NCBI RefSeq assembly: GCF_040807025.1
Contig: NC_090964.1
Span: 9,820,214 to 9,884,213, forward strand
DNA: 64,000 nt
Direction of reading: 5' to 3'
Source of the DNA: Struthio camelus
Taxonomy: Eukaryota; Chordata; Aves; Struthioniformes; Struthionidae
A program made the position numbers and the translations under genes. The notes under the pieces were generated by a model, which made no database searches, was not told the origin of the DNA, and worked only from the letters and a program-made list of their open reading frames with translations. Positions 1-13,216 of this stretch are shown one piece after another; position 1 is the stretch's first letter; each line of letters opens with the position of its first letter.

Positions 1-909
1 ATAGGATCACAGTAGCAAGCCATTGGTATCTTATCTCAACTCCTCGACTCCCAGGTTCTTGTCGCCTTGATCACTCCCAAATTCTGCAGATATTTTTAGT
101 TGGTCTTCAGGTGTGACCATGTGCTTTATAAAGCTGGACAGCAGCAATATTAGTAGATCGGATCTTTTTCAGAGCACAGGGAAGCTTGTGTGATGTTGGA
201 AACTCCATGCCTACATCTACAACTGGCTTTTCGTTTTAAAAATGGACTTTGTATTTAACAGAGAAATAACCCCGTTACTTGTAGACTGCTGCATACAGTG
301 AAGTTTTCTTTCCCAACAATTATCTTATAAGCCTCCATATCTCCTTTTCTTAGCTGGCTTACCATAATAACAATGGTCTGTTTCTATGTAAAGGTGGTAC
401 CATTTAAACTCGTGCTCCCTGCCTAGGAATTATGCCCTGTGGCTGACCGATGGTTTAATTCAGTGAAATTAAAACTCAGTGAGGTTCTGCTGGTATCTGC
501 AATCTTCTTTTTTATTCTTCTCTCCCTTCTTCGGGCATTGGAGGATCTTGCTGTTCCACAGCTTGGTGCTCCATGCTTCCTCTTATGTTCATGCATGCAG
601 TCTTATTGGAATTATTGTTGCTTATTATAGGTCTGAATTTGTGTTCTGATGTGCAGTTCGTTCATATACAAGGTTAGCTAAAAGAGAGCCTATGTGAGTC
701 TGATAGAATCTGCCTTCTTAATATTATCTATTTCTGCCCTCCCACCCTGCCTGGATATGTTACTTTCTCTTATCACTTTGGGAAAATTCTTAGAATTTGC
801 TAGAATGCCAGGGATCTGTAAAAGCTATTCATTTATAACTGAATATGGGGAAGCGCCCTAAAATGGGATAAATAACCCTTTTCTTTTTTTCTTTGCCCAT
901 TGTCTTCAG
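1..909 (+). other. ZMYM4 intron (partial)
   Basis: No ORF with coding character. It ends in a pyrimidine-rich acceptor (ttttctttttttctttgccc, then gtcttcag) at 909. The rest of the intron lies outside the window. Confidence 0.8.
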
Positions 910-3900
910 GCTACATGTTCTCAAGAATTGAAGAGGAACACTTGTGGGAATGTAAACAGCTAGGTGCATATTCCCCTATAGTCTTATTGAACACACTTCT
1001 ATTCTTCAACACCAAATACTTCCAACTAAAGAATGTCAGCGAGCACCTGAAATTATCCTTTGCCCATGTTATGAGACGCACCCGGACTCTGAAGTATAAT
1101 ACTAAGATGACGTATTTACGTTTTTTCCCACCCTTTCAAAAACAAGAGGTAGAATCAGGTAAGTGCCTGGTTTTTGATTCTGAATTTCTGCGATCGTATT
1201 TGAATTGTCTAATCCTTATTTTAAAAGGGACAGGGGGAAGAATATGTTATGCAGTAAGCAGAGCTAGGAATAGTCTGACTTCTGCTGGTACCCAGTACAT
1301 GTCCAGTATTTTTTCATTTCTAGGAGAGTTTAAAGTGAGATTCGGCATGAGCCAAGGTATCTAGTTTAAAAAAAAAAGCAACAACTTCTAATTGAAAACC
1401 TACTAGTTAGTAATGTTGTCTGCCATTGTGGAGTGACTTTGCAAGGACATCAAGTGGGGTCATGAAACTATTGGCTTCTTCAGTTAATAGTTCCAATATG
1501 TTACGTGAATTCTCCTTTATTAAGAAAAACTATATTCTCCATATTCTTCTGCTAGGTGACTAGTTCTTGTTAGTTTTCCTGTAACAGGAATGACACTTCT
1601 ATTCTTCCCTCATAGAATAAGGTCCTTGATGAGATTGAGAGCATGTGCCCTGCTTAATATTCTAAGCAAGTGACCGTAGAATCTTCCTGAAGTGCTTTTT
1701 AGATTACTTCTATCCCAGAATTTAATTTTTAGTCTGATTTCCTAAGAAAGCAGGACTTACAGAATTATGTTGTCTAGCTGTAAGTAAGCTCCCTTGTTCA
1801 CACAATAACTTTGAACTTAGCCAGTTTGAACTGAGAGATAGGGTTCTTAAAAGCGCTCAGTTTCTGTAAGCTTTGGGATAGAGGAAGAGAACAGGAGACG
1901 CTGTCCAACTGGTGCCCGGTGACATCCCTGAAGGAAAGATGGGAGCTCTCCACTATTCATGTCTCTCATCCTCATGGTAGCAACTGACTCACTATAGCAT
2001 GTGTGATATTTTGCCCACCCAGCAGGCTAACTACATCAGACCAGTTTATTTGTGTATGATTTTGAATGACAGAATATAATGTCAAATAGCGTCTTGTTTC
2101 TTTGTGATACGAAGTCCCATCAGGTTGGTGCTAAGCAAAGCGACTCGGGGCTTATTCTTGGAAGTGCTATTCTTCGCTGAACGTCTGTGATGTCATTTTC
2201 CTGTATCTAGATAAATTATCTGTAGGCAAAAGGAAACGCGGTGAAGATGAGGAGATTGCAACAGCAGTGGAAATGGCCGAAAATACGGATAATCCCCTGC
2301 GATGTCCAGTCCGACTTTATGAGTTTTACTTGTCAAAATGGTAAGTGACAGAACTTGGTTTTCGATCTGTATGTGAACTAGAACAGTCCAAAAAGGTAAA
2401 ACATTTCTGCAAGGAAAATAAGTGCAGTTTTCTCCTAGCACCCTCCAAAGGTAGAAGAGTTTATGGCCTAAGTTCTTGGCTTTGAAAAGTGGGTAAACAG
2501 CATCCATCCCTCAGGCCTCTGGAAGCAAGGATATCCCACTCAGACCTTTTATACCTGTACTGTGGGCTCCTCTCTCCTTTCCTAGTACTCCGATGTGAAT
2601 AGAGCCTTGCTGATAGGACTTCCTTCATCAGCAAAGCTGTTGGACTCAGCAAAATAGGTAGTGTTTGTTACGTGTGTTGGATAAAGAGTTACAGAAAGAT
2701 GTATATCCTTTAAATGCCTTTTTACAGATCCCCAAGGAGGTCCCTGAAGAGGGCCCTTCACAGGGCACAAGTCTAAACAGGGAGCGTTACTGTAGTGACC
2801 ATGGCCTTTTCATCTCTCTAACTTCCCATGCAGGATCCTTCTTTTGAGAAGCTTATAACAAATATCACATGTTCCACGCAAAAAAGGGTAGGAAAAGTGT
2901 GAATTAGATGAAACTGCTGATGGCTTTTGCCTGTTGAAATATGAGATTAACTTTTATTTAGAAATTAGAAAGGAGGCTATGTAACAAAGGCATAGATATA
3001 AGTCATTTTGTCTCTCCCTTTTCCTATACAAACTTTAGTTAGAGCGTTAAGCAGGTGGAATATGGTGTTCTCTTTTCAAAGAAAATACACGTGCAAAATG
3101 AAGAGTATCTCACTAGTGCCAGCACCCAAGTAAACCACCCTCAAAAATACACCTAGTGAGCTTATTACAAATCATCCTATTACTTAGGCAAAGGTGTGCC
3201 TAGTAGCTGTCCTTTCTGTCTCCCCGTTATCTTCCATGTATTCACTTGCATATTGTTAGAAGCTTTTAGCTGTCCTTCGGCTGTGAAAACACTTTCATGC
3301 TCCTCATCATATATCACAGCTGAGCCCTTGCAGTGGTGCAAGTGGCAGTAAAAATTCACTTTTCTGTTTTAATCTGAATGTTCCAAAGCCAACCAAGAAT
3401 CCTTTCTCTAGAGGGCTGTGTCCCTCAGAGAAAGCTTTCTCAGAGTCTAATGGTCAGTCTTTCAAGCATATGGGCTCACCATTCTGCACCATGAGCAGGC
3501 AAGCTGGGATTTAGTTTTGTGTTTTGCTAATTCTTGGACTGTCCCAAAGTACTAAGCAGTTCTGGAATACTAGAACCAATTTTATTCAGAGATTAAGTGT
3601 CAAATGCATCATCAGTCATGTCAAGAAACCCATGCCATTAATTGGATAATACTAAAATTGAAAAACAACATCTGTAAAGAGGTCACTCTAATTGTCTTCG
3701 TTTTATAAGCAACTGATGCTGAGTGACTTGGAAACTGTTCACTAAATTGAAGGGGGAAAACAAGTCACTAATAAGAAGAAATGAATTACGCCATTTAAAT
3801 TGCAGTGATCTAGTCACAATATAACTTTCATTTTCTTTGCTGTTTCTCCTTAACTTCTGTTGTCCATAGGACTGTTAGTGCTGCCTTCTGATAACGTGGT

Positions 3901-4130
3901 CTTCCTTTCTTTACACTGACAGTTCTGAAAGCGTGAAGCAGAGAAGTGATGTATTTTACCTTCAACCTGAGCGCTCCTGTGTACCCAATAGCCCCATGTG
4001 GTATTCCACGTTGCCAATAGACCCAGGAACCTTGGACATCATGTTAACACGTATTCTTATGGTGAGGGAGGTACATGAAGAACTTGCCAAAGTCAAATCA
4101 GAGGACTCTGATATTGAGTTATCAGACTAA
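910..4130 (+). CDS. ZMYM4: ZMYM4, last three coding exons (5' part outside window)
   Basis: Zinc finger MYM-type protein 4, a nuclear protein with MYM zinc fingers and a C-terminal DUF3504/QRICH1-like domain; only the C-terminal part is here. Exons by splice signals: 910-1158 (acceptor after gtcttcag, donor gtaagt), 2211-2340 (after gtatctag, donor gtaagt) and 3923-4130 (after ctgacag), with TAA at 4128-4130. Phases join without a break. The first exon encodes the YMFSRIEEEHLW block and ends in the MTYLRFFPPF block; the second holds a basic KRKR stretch and NPLRCPVRLYEFY; the last ends in the acidic tail EDSDIELSD. From memory these blocks closely match human ZMYM4, so identity is strong. The gene must start left of base 1; bases 1-909 are intron. 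Nothing looks broken. Confidence 0.93.
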
Positions 4131-5870
4131 CTGAAGTGGGGTCTTTTCCTTTGAATACACATCAGAAGCACCAAACTGTGAATACATCCAGCCTTTGGAA
4201 AATGTGTATCAAATAAGCCAAGATAAGGTCACCTTAAAGGCATATTTTGAACCACAGTGGATGTACAAACTGGAATTGGAAGGAAGCAAGCTATGTAAGC
4301 TGCAAGAAACAACGTCCTACAGCAGCGATAAATTCTCTGAACAAACTCAAGATGAACTAACCTATTTGAGTGGTGCATAAATCCTTTATCTGTTTAGGAT
4401 TTTAAGCAAATTGTGAGATATTTTTAAGGAAAATGGATGCGTAAAATCTACCATAATGATGATGGGCATAGAGAGCTAGACTGTGGCTCACGTGACTTCT
4501 CAGCCTGATGGCTGGCAGTCATTGCTGCCAAAGAACATGTGGAGATCTAGAGCTCTTCACAAGGACAGGAGAGAAAATGGTGATATTCAGACAGACAGAC
4601 ACCTTCCGTTATAAATATGTACACACATGTGCTTTTATAGTTTTTTTTTTTTTTTTTAACTGGGATCAAATGTTAACGTAGGCAAAAGCCGCCAGGGTAG
4701 CTGTGTAACTGGACAACTATCTGACTGCTGTTAAACGGTCACAGGATGCCAGAATCTAGCTCTCGGTCCATGCTAATACCAACCCTAGCTCTGTTTGGTC
4801 TGTGATGTGGAAGAGGTGCTGTAGGTCAGACTTCAGACTGATCACGTTATGGGACAAACATTTCTGGGGTATGTACAGGAGAGTGACTGTCCTGGGGTAT
4901 GTGCAGAAAATCCCTTAACTAGCCCAGTAGCTCTGCAGTCTGTTGATATAATCTAGCAAATACTGTGGTGCGTGGAAATTTTTTTTTTCCCTTAAGGCAG
5001 CTTTCCTTTCTCCTCTTTCCCCTACTCTGATGTTTTTGGTTATTTTATAAGGCAAATCTGGAGGGCCTTGTCATTTCAAGGGAAAGATACGTGCACTCTT
5101 TCTCTTTCCACCTTTGCAACACCTGCGGTGTTGTACAAAGGATGCAGTATTACTTCTGACAAAGAACTGTGGTAAAAAGTTACCATGTGTGTTTTTTCCC
5201 CACCCCACCTAAAGAGATTTAGTCATAGTGTTGGAAATTAAAAGAGATTTTTTTTAAGGCTTGGCTGTTACTGCATCTTTTAGAAGATAAGAGCTCCCAT
5301 ATTGTGTTTAGAGGACAGGACATTATCAGAGACTATTCTGTATCTCTGTTTTCTCAAGCTATAGATGTGTGTTTCTGATGAGCAGAGGTCACAAAGTCAT
5401 TGGAAACTCAAACTATTTTTAAAGAAGAGAATTGTATGGTTTTTATCTAGTTTTGGTCAGTTGTCCAGCTTCTGCAGCAGGGGTCTGATACTTGATCTTG
5501 TCACTAAAGTTTCAGGAGATGAAAATCAACAGCCTTGAATGATATTTCCTTTTTTTGTTTGTTTGTTTTGTTTTTAATTATTTTTTTAGCAGTAACAAAA
5601 GTAATTTAACAAAAATAAAATCAGAAAGTAGTCTATTGACATTGTGTACTCGGTAGTCCTGTCCCTGCCTGTAACAGATTTCACTGATGTATTTTTTAAT
5701 ACAGAAGACTATGTGAAAAGTAAACCTGCCCCAATTCTGTCTGATCCAAGCCCATCTGTGTCTGTCATTTCTGATCAAAGATACTTCTTTGTCCATGTCC
5801 TGGCCTAGCACTCCTGGGGGAAAATATTTCGACCATAATGTGTACACTAACAATAAACTACCCAGGCGCT
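4131..5870 (+). other. ZMYM4 3' UTR (end inferred)
   Basis: Non-coding DNA directly after the ZMYM4 stop. The first AATAAA on this strand that gives a believable 3' end is at 5852-5857, which makes a UTR of about 1.7 kb. The open frame at 4195-4380 carries no recognisable protein. A second AATAAA at 7660-7665 could serve a longer form. Confidence 0.5.
5852..5857 (+). terminator. Polyadenylation signal, likely for ZMYM4
   Basis: AATAAA about 1.7 kb after the ZMYM4 stop. Use inferred from position only. Confidence 0.5.
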
Positions 5871-8800
5871 TGGAGGCTTAATGATTTTCATTTAGGTTAA
5901 TTTCATATTGTATAAACACTAAGTTATACTCTACAGTTATATTAAAATATTTAAATAGCAGTCACACTGTTTTGTATCGAGATGGTTGATAGAATGTTTC
6001 GGGGGAAAAAAAAAATCACTGTGGAGGGAACAGCTAACCAGCTTAGTGTATAGGTCTATAGAGGATAAAAAAGTCTGAGAGATGTGTCTGTTGCACACAG
6101 GTATGCCCAGAACCTCCAGATTAGTAGAAGAGAGGAAGGATCCGGGAATAACTGAAGTTCTTGGAGAGTCCGTGTAAGAGTGCAGTTATTTATGTCTGTA
6201 TCAGGTTGCCTTTGCCTGTTACTTTCCTTCCCTGACTGCCCCCTCCCCCCCCCCAGCAAATAAGCAAGGGAAAGAGTTGAGAAACGCTATTGGGAGGGCT
6301 GATTTTTGTTGGGAGGGGGTGGGGATTGTTTAAAAAAATAATACCACAACTGAGTTTTCCCTTAATAGACATAACAGAAATATTCCCATAGAATAAAGTA
6401 GTATATTTGTATATTATGAGTAACATATTTGATTTTCCTTTCTCTGAAGAACCTCACTCTTTCTTGTCTGTGAATGCTTTCATGTATGTTAATTTTTTCC
6501 AGGTACTTGGAATGAGATATTTGCATATTCTCAGCAAAGAAAGCTAAAACATCTTAGCATGACTGACTGAAAGCAAAGTTGTTAAACATTGTACTAACTC
6601 CTTTTATTTAGTCACTCTGAGATGAGAAAGGGTTCAGTGCGGCTTCTTTTGATGATATAATTAACAGAACAGATTAGTTTCAGTTTTTCTAGTGAGGTAC
6701 CTTCTGCTTTGTGCCCTGCGGCAACGGTGTGCATCGTTCTGGGTGTGCCTGTGTTACTGTAGCCTCTCGAGGGGTTTGTAGTCAAGCTGGCTAGAATTCT
6801 CACTGACTTACAAGATCTCTTGCCTTGAAGGATTAAAATATATTTATAGATTATCCATGCAGCATTGAAGTTCTAAACACTTAGACAAAGTTGTTTATAA
6901 TTAAAAAATCTGAATCATTTGCTGACCATGCAACACTTCATTACTTGAAATATTTTTTTTAGGGAGAAAAATCATATTTTAGTCTCATGGACGGAGAAGC
7001 AACAAAGATGAGTATGAGAAAGACAAGTAGAAGATAATACTTCCTGCTGAGAGGGTTTCTTTCGTTATCTGTATGCCTTCTGACTGCTAGACTCACGTTG
7101 TTTAAAAGCATTTAATTTCCAATGATAGTTTAGCTGTACAAACTGTCTAGTTTGAGAGCTTGGAAGCCAGAATGTCTTGTTACTCATTAGAGTATATTCC
7201 TGTAGAGAATTACAGTTCTGTTTACTAATTCAAGTCTTTGGATTTTGCAGAGATTTTTATTTAAAATGCTTCTTGGAGTGCAGATATTATCTATGCAGTG
7301 CTGGTATTTTCCTAGCAGTTTTTATTCTGAAAGATGCTCAGAACATGCCTACTAATTTTTCTTGGTTTCAGTTGAAAGGAGGATACTAAAGGCACTTGGA
7401 ATGTCACAGAATTAGGTGCGAAAGAAGTTAAATTAGCTAATAAATTATTCCATCATCAACCTCATTAACCAGTGATCTAAAAGAAAACCCTGGATTTCTC
7501 TGGCAGTAGTCTCCAGCTCAGTGATGTCTCCTCAGAGACTTGAAATAAAAAGGCAGCAGAGTCATTCGTTTCCTATTTCCTAAGGGTATGCTCATACAGT
7601 GGCGAGGCAGCACCGATGAAGCTTTAGTGCTAGGGCTACAGAAGTGACTCTGCATGTGCAATAAAGTCTTTGGTTTTTTGGTAACAATCTTAGTAACTCT
7701 TTTCAGTCCCTTGAGCAATAGTTTCACTGTTGCCTTAAAAAAAGGAAAGCAGAACAAATGCTGTTGTATAAAATCTTTATGGTGCTCTTCTCAAAGCACA
7801 GTCACCATGCTCCCTGTGTAAATTTGAGTTTGGCTGACATCAGCACAACGGGTTGCTGGATTTTTGTCTGTGTCATCCAATTTAAACATTCCGAACAGAT
7901 CTAGTGAAAGCAAAATTAAAATTTGCTCTCTTCTACTAAATAGCTGCTCGTCTACAGTATGTGCTCAGTAGAAGGGATCAGCATACAAGATTTAAAGAAA
8001 TAACAAGTGTTGAGCAATCAACTTGAACATCGTTGCAGAAGAAAGAGGGAAAGTACCACTAACCACGGCACAGATGAAAATTCTTTGCAGTGGCAGTAAT
8101 TGGTGATTGCTTATTACAATGATTGAAAACTATTGAACATTTCCCTAAAGAAACCAGGTTATTTTACCTTTCTCTTGCCATTCAGCCAGTTTTCATCCAG
8201 TTTTGAGGATGGTGTTTTGTAACTGAGTACGAGCACCAAAATCAGTAAAAATCATGGACCATTGCTGACTGGAAAGCTGAGAAGCAGTTTTAGGAGAAAT
8301 TAAACTGAATCGGAGCGTAGCTTGACTATTAGAGTAACAGCTTCTGAACCTAAGCTTGTCTCCTTTACCCAGACAGTTCAATAAAGTAAGGTTTATGTGA
8401 GTAAAGCAGGTGTGAACCACCATTTTTCATCTCTTCATAGATTTCTTGAAAGGTGAAACTGCAAGACTAGGTCCTACATGATCACTGCCTTTCTTGCCTT
8501 ACTATGATCTGCTGCTTGAGACCGGTCTCTCCCACAGTATATGACTGCAGTTTTGTCTGGCAGGTAGGACTAACTCTATATACAGTAGGGATATTCTTTT
8601 TATATCTTTCCTTAGGGAAACAGCTGGCTTGAAAAAGGAGGAGTAGAATGTTTCTGCACAATATGGTTGCATTTATTAAAAACTTGACTCCAGCCATTTC
8701 TAAAAGGTGGAATTTTTAACTAAGGGGTGAAGTTGCTCATTTAGTCTGTCCTCTGGCATGAACATAGCGCTTTTAATTTCATCCTGCAGTTCCCATGTCA

Positions 8801-10089
8801 AGCCCATAGCATCTGGCTGAGCTGTAAGTTCTCGCATTTTTATCTTCAGTTTCCTTCTTCCCCCATTTCCAAAGCACTTGGTACCTTTTTTTTGTTGTGC
8901 TTTGAGGAAACTATTTTACACTTGTCAGAAAGAATAATAATGGAGTAAGTGGTGAAGCAGTAGCCATTGAACTGTACTCTAAAGAGTCTGTGCAGTAGAA
9001 GTTTTACCATATTTGCTTTCTGTGCTGCATTGTGCAGATGGGCAATTGTGCATGACAAGTAACTAATGCCAATGATATTTAAGGTGCATAGGTGTCATTG
9101 TTTTATATTCAATGCATCTCAATTAGATGCTATTAAGAAAAATCAGTGAATGTGGGTACATGTCAAAGACAGGACAAACCTAGTGAAAAACCTGATTTTT
9201 AAAAGTGTATAATTCCTGCGTTGTAGAATGTTAGCTTTTTTGTTATTTTGTGAAAAATAGCAAAATCTGCAACAGCTTTTTTTTTTTTTTTTTAATTCAT
9301 CAATAGAGGTTGCAGCTGTTGAAGTCATAAGAGCTCAGTTGATTGCACCAGTGGTAGAGATCTGGTCCAGTGAGTGTTGCAAAGTTGTAGAATGATTTTA
9401 AAAGTTGAAAGGCTTTGCGGACCCCAGGCATCTTGGATTCTTCTAGTCCCAGTACTTAAATTTCCATGGGATAGTAACAGTCATTAATCTGATTTTTTCT
9501 CAGAAATTTTTTTTTTAATTAAAGAAACAAAAACTGGAATATCTTAGATTATCTACTGTTTGGAGAGAAAGAAGGAATTTAAATTGTACAGAGTATATCA
9601 CAGGAAATGGCCAAGGTAAAACACCAAACCCCAGATCTCCATATGCATCCCAAGTACTCAATCTTACTAAAAAAAAAAAAAAAAAAAAAAATCCAGTCCA
9701 ACTTCCTGCTAGTCATACATAATCGATACAGACTGCAGTAGCCACATTAAGTATGACTTAGTTATTTTTGTGGTTTATAGTAGATTGTTATATATACCAA
9801 TGAACATAATACCTAGGGCCTTAGGTCTAAGACTGCTGGACCTTTTATTCTTTCTTCTATATATTTATAACACAAAAGGCCAGACTACTTTGGGAAGGTC
9901 TTTTAGATCTGCGGGGTAGCTTGTATTTGAGCCAAAATTCTCCCTTTTAAAAAAAGGGTGCAAGTGACAAGTGACTACTCCTGATTTTATCCCCAGTTAA
10001 GCCACTGACTCATTATATAGCCCAGGATCTAGCGTACACTTCAAGTAACTGCTGTTGTATAGACGAAAGCCTCGTGTTTAGTTCCTTGC

Positions 10090-10225
10090 CATTCTGTACC
10101 TCAGTTGTACCCATTTGTAAATTGGCTAGACTTTCCTACCTCGTACGGGCATTATGAGGCTAAATTCTGTAGGATGCTTTGCAGCCTTGTGTTGAAAGGT
10201 GCTATATAACTGCAAAGTGTTACTT
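10090..10225 (+). repeat. MIR-like SINE remnant
   Basis: Two segments resemble the MIR core as I remember it: a block like gtacctcagttgtacccatt followed by tgtaaattgg, then a block like cctacctcgtacgggcatta and gaggctaaat. Diverged, as expected of an old element. Boundaries are rough. Confidence 0.5.
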
Positions 10226-13148
10226 CAAAAGATCTAAATAGGTCACCAGTGCATCATAATCTATATTAAAAAGACTTTTTTCTTATATGAGAATTTATAG
10301 AGTTCAATGTATGGTATTAATAAGTGAATTATTGAGACCCCAAAAATAGTTTGTTTGAATCGTATCTGTATTCTGCAAAAGTGATTAAAAAACCTTTAAC
10401 CTTAATAAAAGAGTACATCCTCATTTCATGTATCACGTTGCAATCTAAGTTTAAAAAGAAAATCTCATAGACTTTGGAGGGGGGGTTAGTTGTTCTTAAG
10501 TCATCATTAAAATAGCAGTTTAATATCGTCACAGCAAGGACTGGTCTTTCCCATGTGGCTATAGAGCATCGCACAGTGGGGTTTGTTCCTTTCTGAAGCC
10601 TTTGAGATGAGCTTTATGTAGATCGATCAGCATCAGAGTTTGTTACACACACCCTCTTCCCCCAAAACCGAATGCAGGGGGGTCATGGTGGCTTGTCCTC
10701 TGACTTCGCAACCGTGCAGAGCTGAAACAACTTCAAACTTTCCCTTCTTTTTAGTTAAGTAATACAATGTGAATTACAGTGTTTTGTCCTGCATAGTAAC
10801 TTTTCTTTCTTAACGCATTTTGTTTAGGCAGAGTTACACGTAATAGAGCCAGCCACTCTGAGTAATCTACCAGTCGCTGTTCGCTGCATGGAAGTTGTTA
10901 AGATAAGTAAGTGTCGTGGATATGGCAACAGGGATAGTGGAGCAGGGTTGGTGCTGCCCTCCTCACTGCTGTGAGCGGTGTCTGATCATCTTCAGTGACC
11001 AGGAAGGTTCCTTAGGACCGAATATCACACTTTCACTCTTGCCCTGAAATTCCAGAATTACCTGAGCGCTCACGGTACCATGGAAATGACACCTCTCACC
11101 GGAAAAACCTCATTTTACAAAGGTTAATTTGTCTTACAATAAGCTCAGTGAAAATTCTCATGCTTTTCTGAATGAGATTCCTGTACCTCCCCTATGGCAG
11201 CATCCCTGGGCACTTTAAACAGTGCAGTTTTTAAGGTCCTAATCCTGCAGCTAGTTTACACTTACTTTGAGAAACGCTAGTGTACCCACAGCCTTGTGAG
11301 TCTGCCTGTGCAGCCAGCTTAGCCTTACCAAGTCGAGAAAGCATAGATACTCCTTCAATTTTAAAGAGTACATTTAGAAAACAAAAATGGCTAATCACCA
11401 GCAAAATATTACACACATGCTGATTAAATGTTCCCAGAAGTCTGATGAATGACTATACTACTGGTCATAGCAGTATTTGCTGTGACAGTATTTATCTTGA
11501 TGGAGGCTTAATATATATTATTATGCATGAGATGATAGTTTTATATCATCCTTTGAGGAGAGCTGGATTTGACCATTTGTAGATGGTATTGGTGTGAGGA
11601 GATGGGGAAAACTGAAAAGATGCTTAAGAAAGAAAGCATGTGAGTTGCAAAAGCAGTAGAGACCTATTGTGGCAGCTTGTTGACCAATGCTGTTGCGTAA
11701 TACATTTATATAATGCAATTGGTAATTAATTATAGAGGATACAGAAATTGAAAGCCAGATGATTGCAAGAGAGCCTTGTTCACCAGTGTATTTAAGTATG
11801 ATAGACTGGATCAGTCTTCCTTTATGGAAATACAGTACAAAAAGTGGAGTTTTTTTAAAAACAGTCACTGATATGACATGCTGTGCTTATCACACCAGGA
11901 AGTGAGGAGGACATCAGGATTGCTGAGAAGGCACCAAAACAAATCCCTTGCTGCTAAAGCAGAACTACTCTGAATATTTTTGACAGAGCTAAGAGAGATG
12001 ATGCTCTGTTCAAAGATAGCCACATATTAATAACATAACAATGCTAAGGTGTATTAGCAAGTCCACTCTATGTATTATTTCTGCAGTCTTGGTCTTGCAA
12101 TGGCAAGTCTTTTTTTTTTTCTTTCTCTCCCTGAGGATTTAGGTCAGATCCTGCAGATGTGCAAAGGCCTAAATTTGCAAGTTGACCTTAGACTTAATGG
12201 GGCTAGTTAAAGCTGAGCAGATCTTAGGGGTGGATGCTGTGCAGGGCTGGGATGCAGCATGGCATCTCCCCCTCGCATTTGCCTGGCGAACTTTGTTCCA
12301 GGCAGAGCTAAGGATGAGGCCACAGTCGCCTATGCTGTACTTCTGTCCTTCCCCGTGTAAATCCACCCCGTATGTAAGTATTTACAGGATCAAGATCTTA
12401 ATTTGTAAAAATATGATTTAAGATTTAGTCTAGATGCTTTATAACAAAATCATGTTTAAGTGATTAACAAATGACTATTCCTCTGTACACATTCTAGGGC
12501 TGGTCCACATTATGACAGTGACGTGTAAATACTCAGCATTCATATGTCCGGTCCTTGCTGTCGCTGTGTAGGGGCTACATTTTAAGGGGCTGCAAGCTGG
12601 TCACTTGCTGTGGCAGCTTGAGCAGAGATGAGGAGATAATGTGGAAACTGGAGGGTTTTGGTGTGTGGTGTGTGTATATATTGAGTTCCTATTGCATTTG
12701 TATTTTTTTATATTGTTCAGATAAAATGTTCTCATTTCACATGTCAGTCCAGTCTGTCATCCATCACCATGTACAATTTGAATTAAACATTGTTTATAAT
12801 AAAAACTATCTACATCCTTGCTGCTGTCGCATCTTTTCATTGGGAGAGATTTTTGAAACTGGAAAAAACTATAAGGTAAGCTTTTCCTGGACCAGTGAAA
12901 ATCCTGAGGCACTTGACAGGTACCTGGGAAATACACACCGACAGCAACAAACTGTGTCATCTCTGTCCAAGGAGTCTGTTTCCGTGTCTCCTGCAAGTTT
13001 CGTTTCTCTCACCAGTGTACCTCCCCTTCCTGTTCCCACCCAGCCTCTCTAGTGCAATCACATGGGCCGCTCCCGAATGACCGAGTGAAGTTTGCATAGC
13101 TAGCATGATCTGTGTGACTCAAGTTTCAGCTTTATATCAGCACTGTAT

Positions 13149-13216
13149 TCAACAGAGAATAATCTAGGTTGGAAGGGACTTCTGGATGTCTCTGATCCAG
13201 CCCTCCCCATCCCAAA
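13149..13216 (-). repeat. Diverged CR1 LINE 3' fragment
   Basis: The segment aataatctaggttggaaggg followed by acttctggatgtctctgatc resembles the CR1 end that is much better preserved at 34.16 kb. Short and diverged; it lacks the terminal octamer repeats. Confidence 0.6.

Noticed and set aside
900-1364. 154-codon ORF extending the ZMYM4 exon
   Set aside because: The coding exon ends at the gtaagt donor at 1158; the remainder is intron read-through, and the next exon joins in phase.
12555-13052. 165-codon plus-strand ORF
   Set aside because: No recognisable domain, composition like neighbouring non-coding DNA, no exon borders supporting it.
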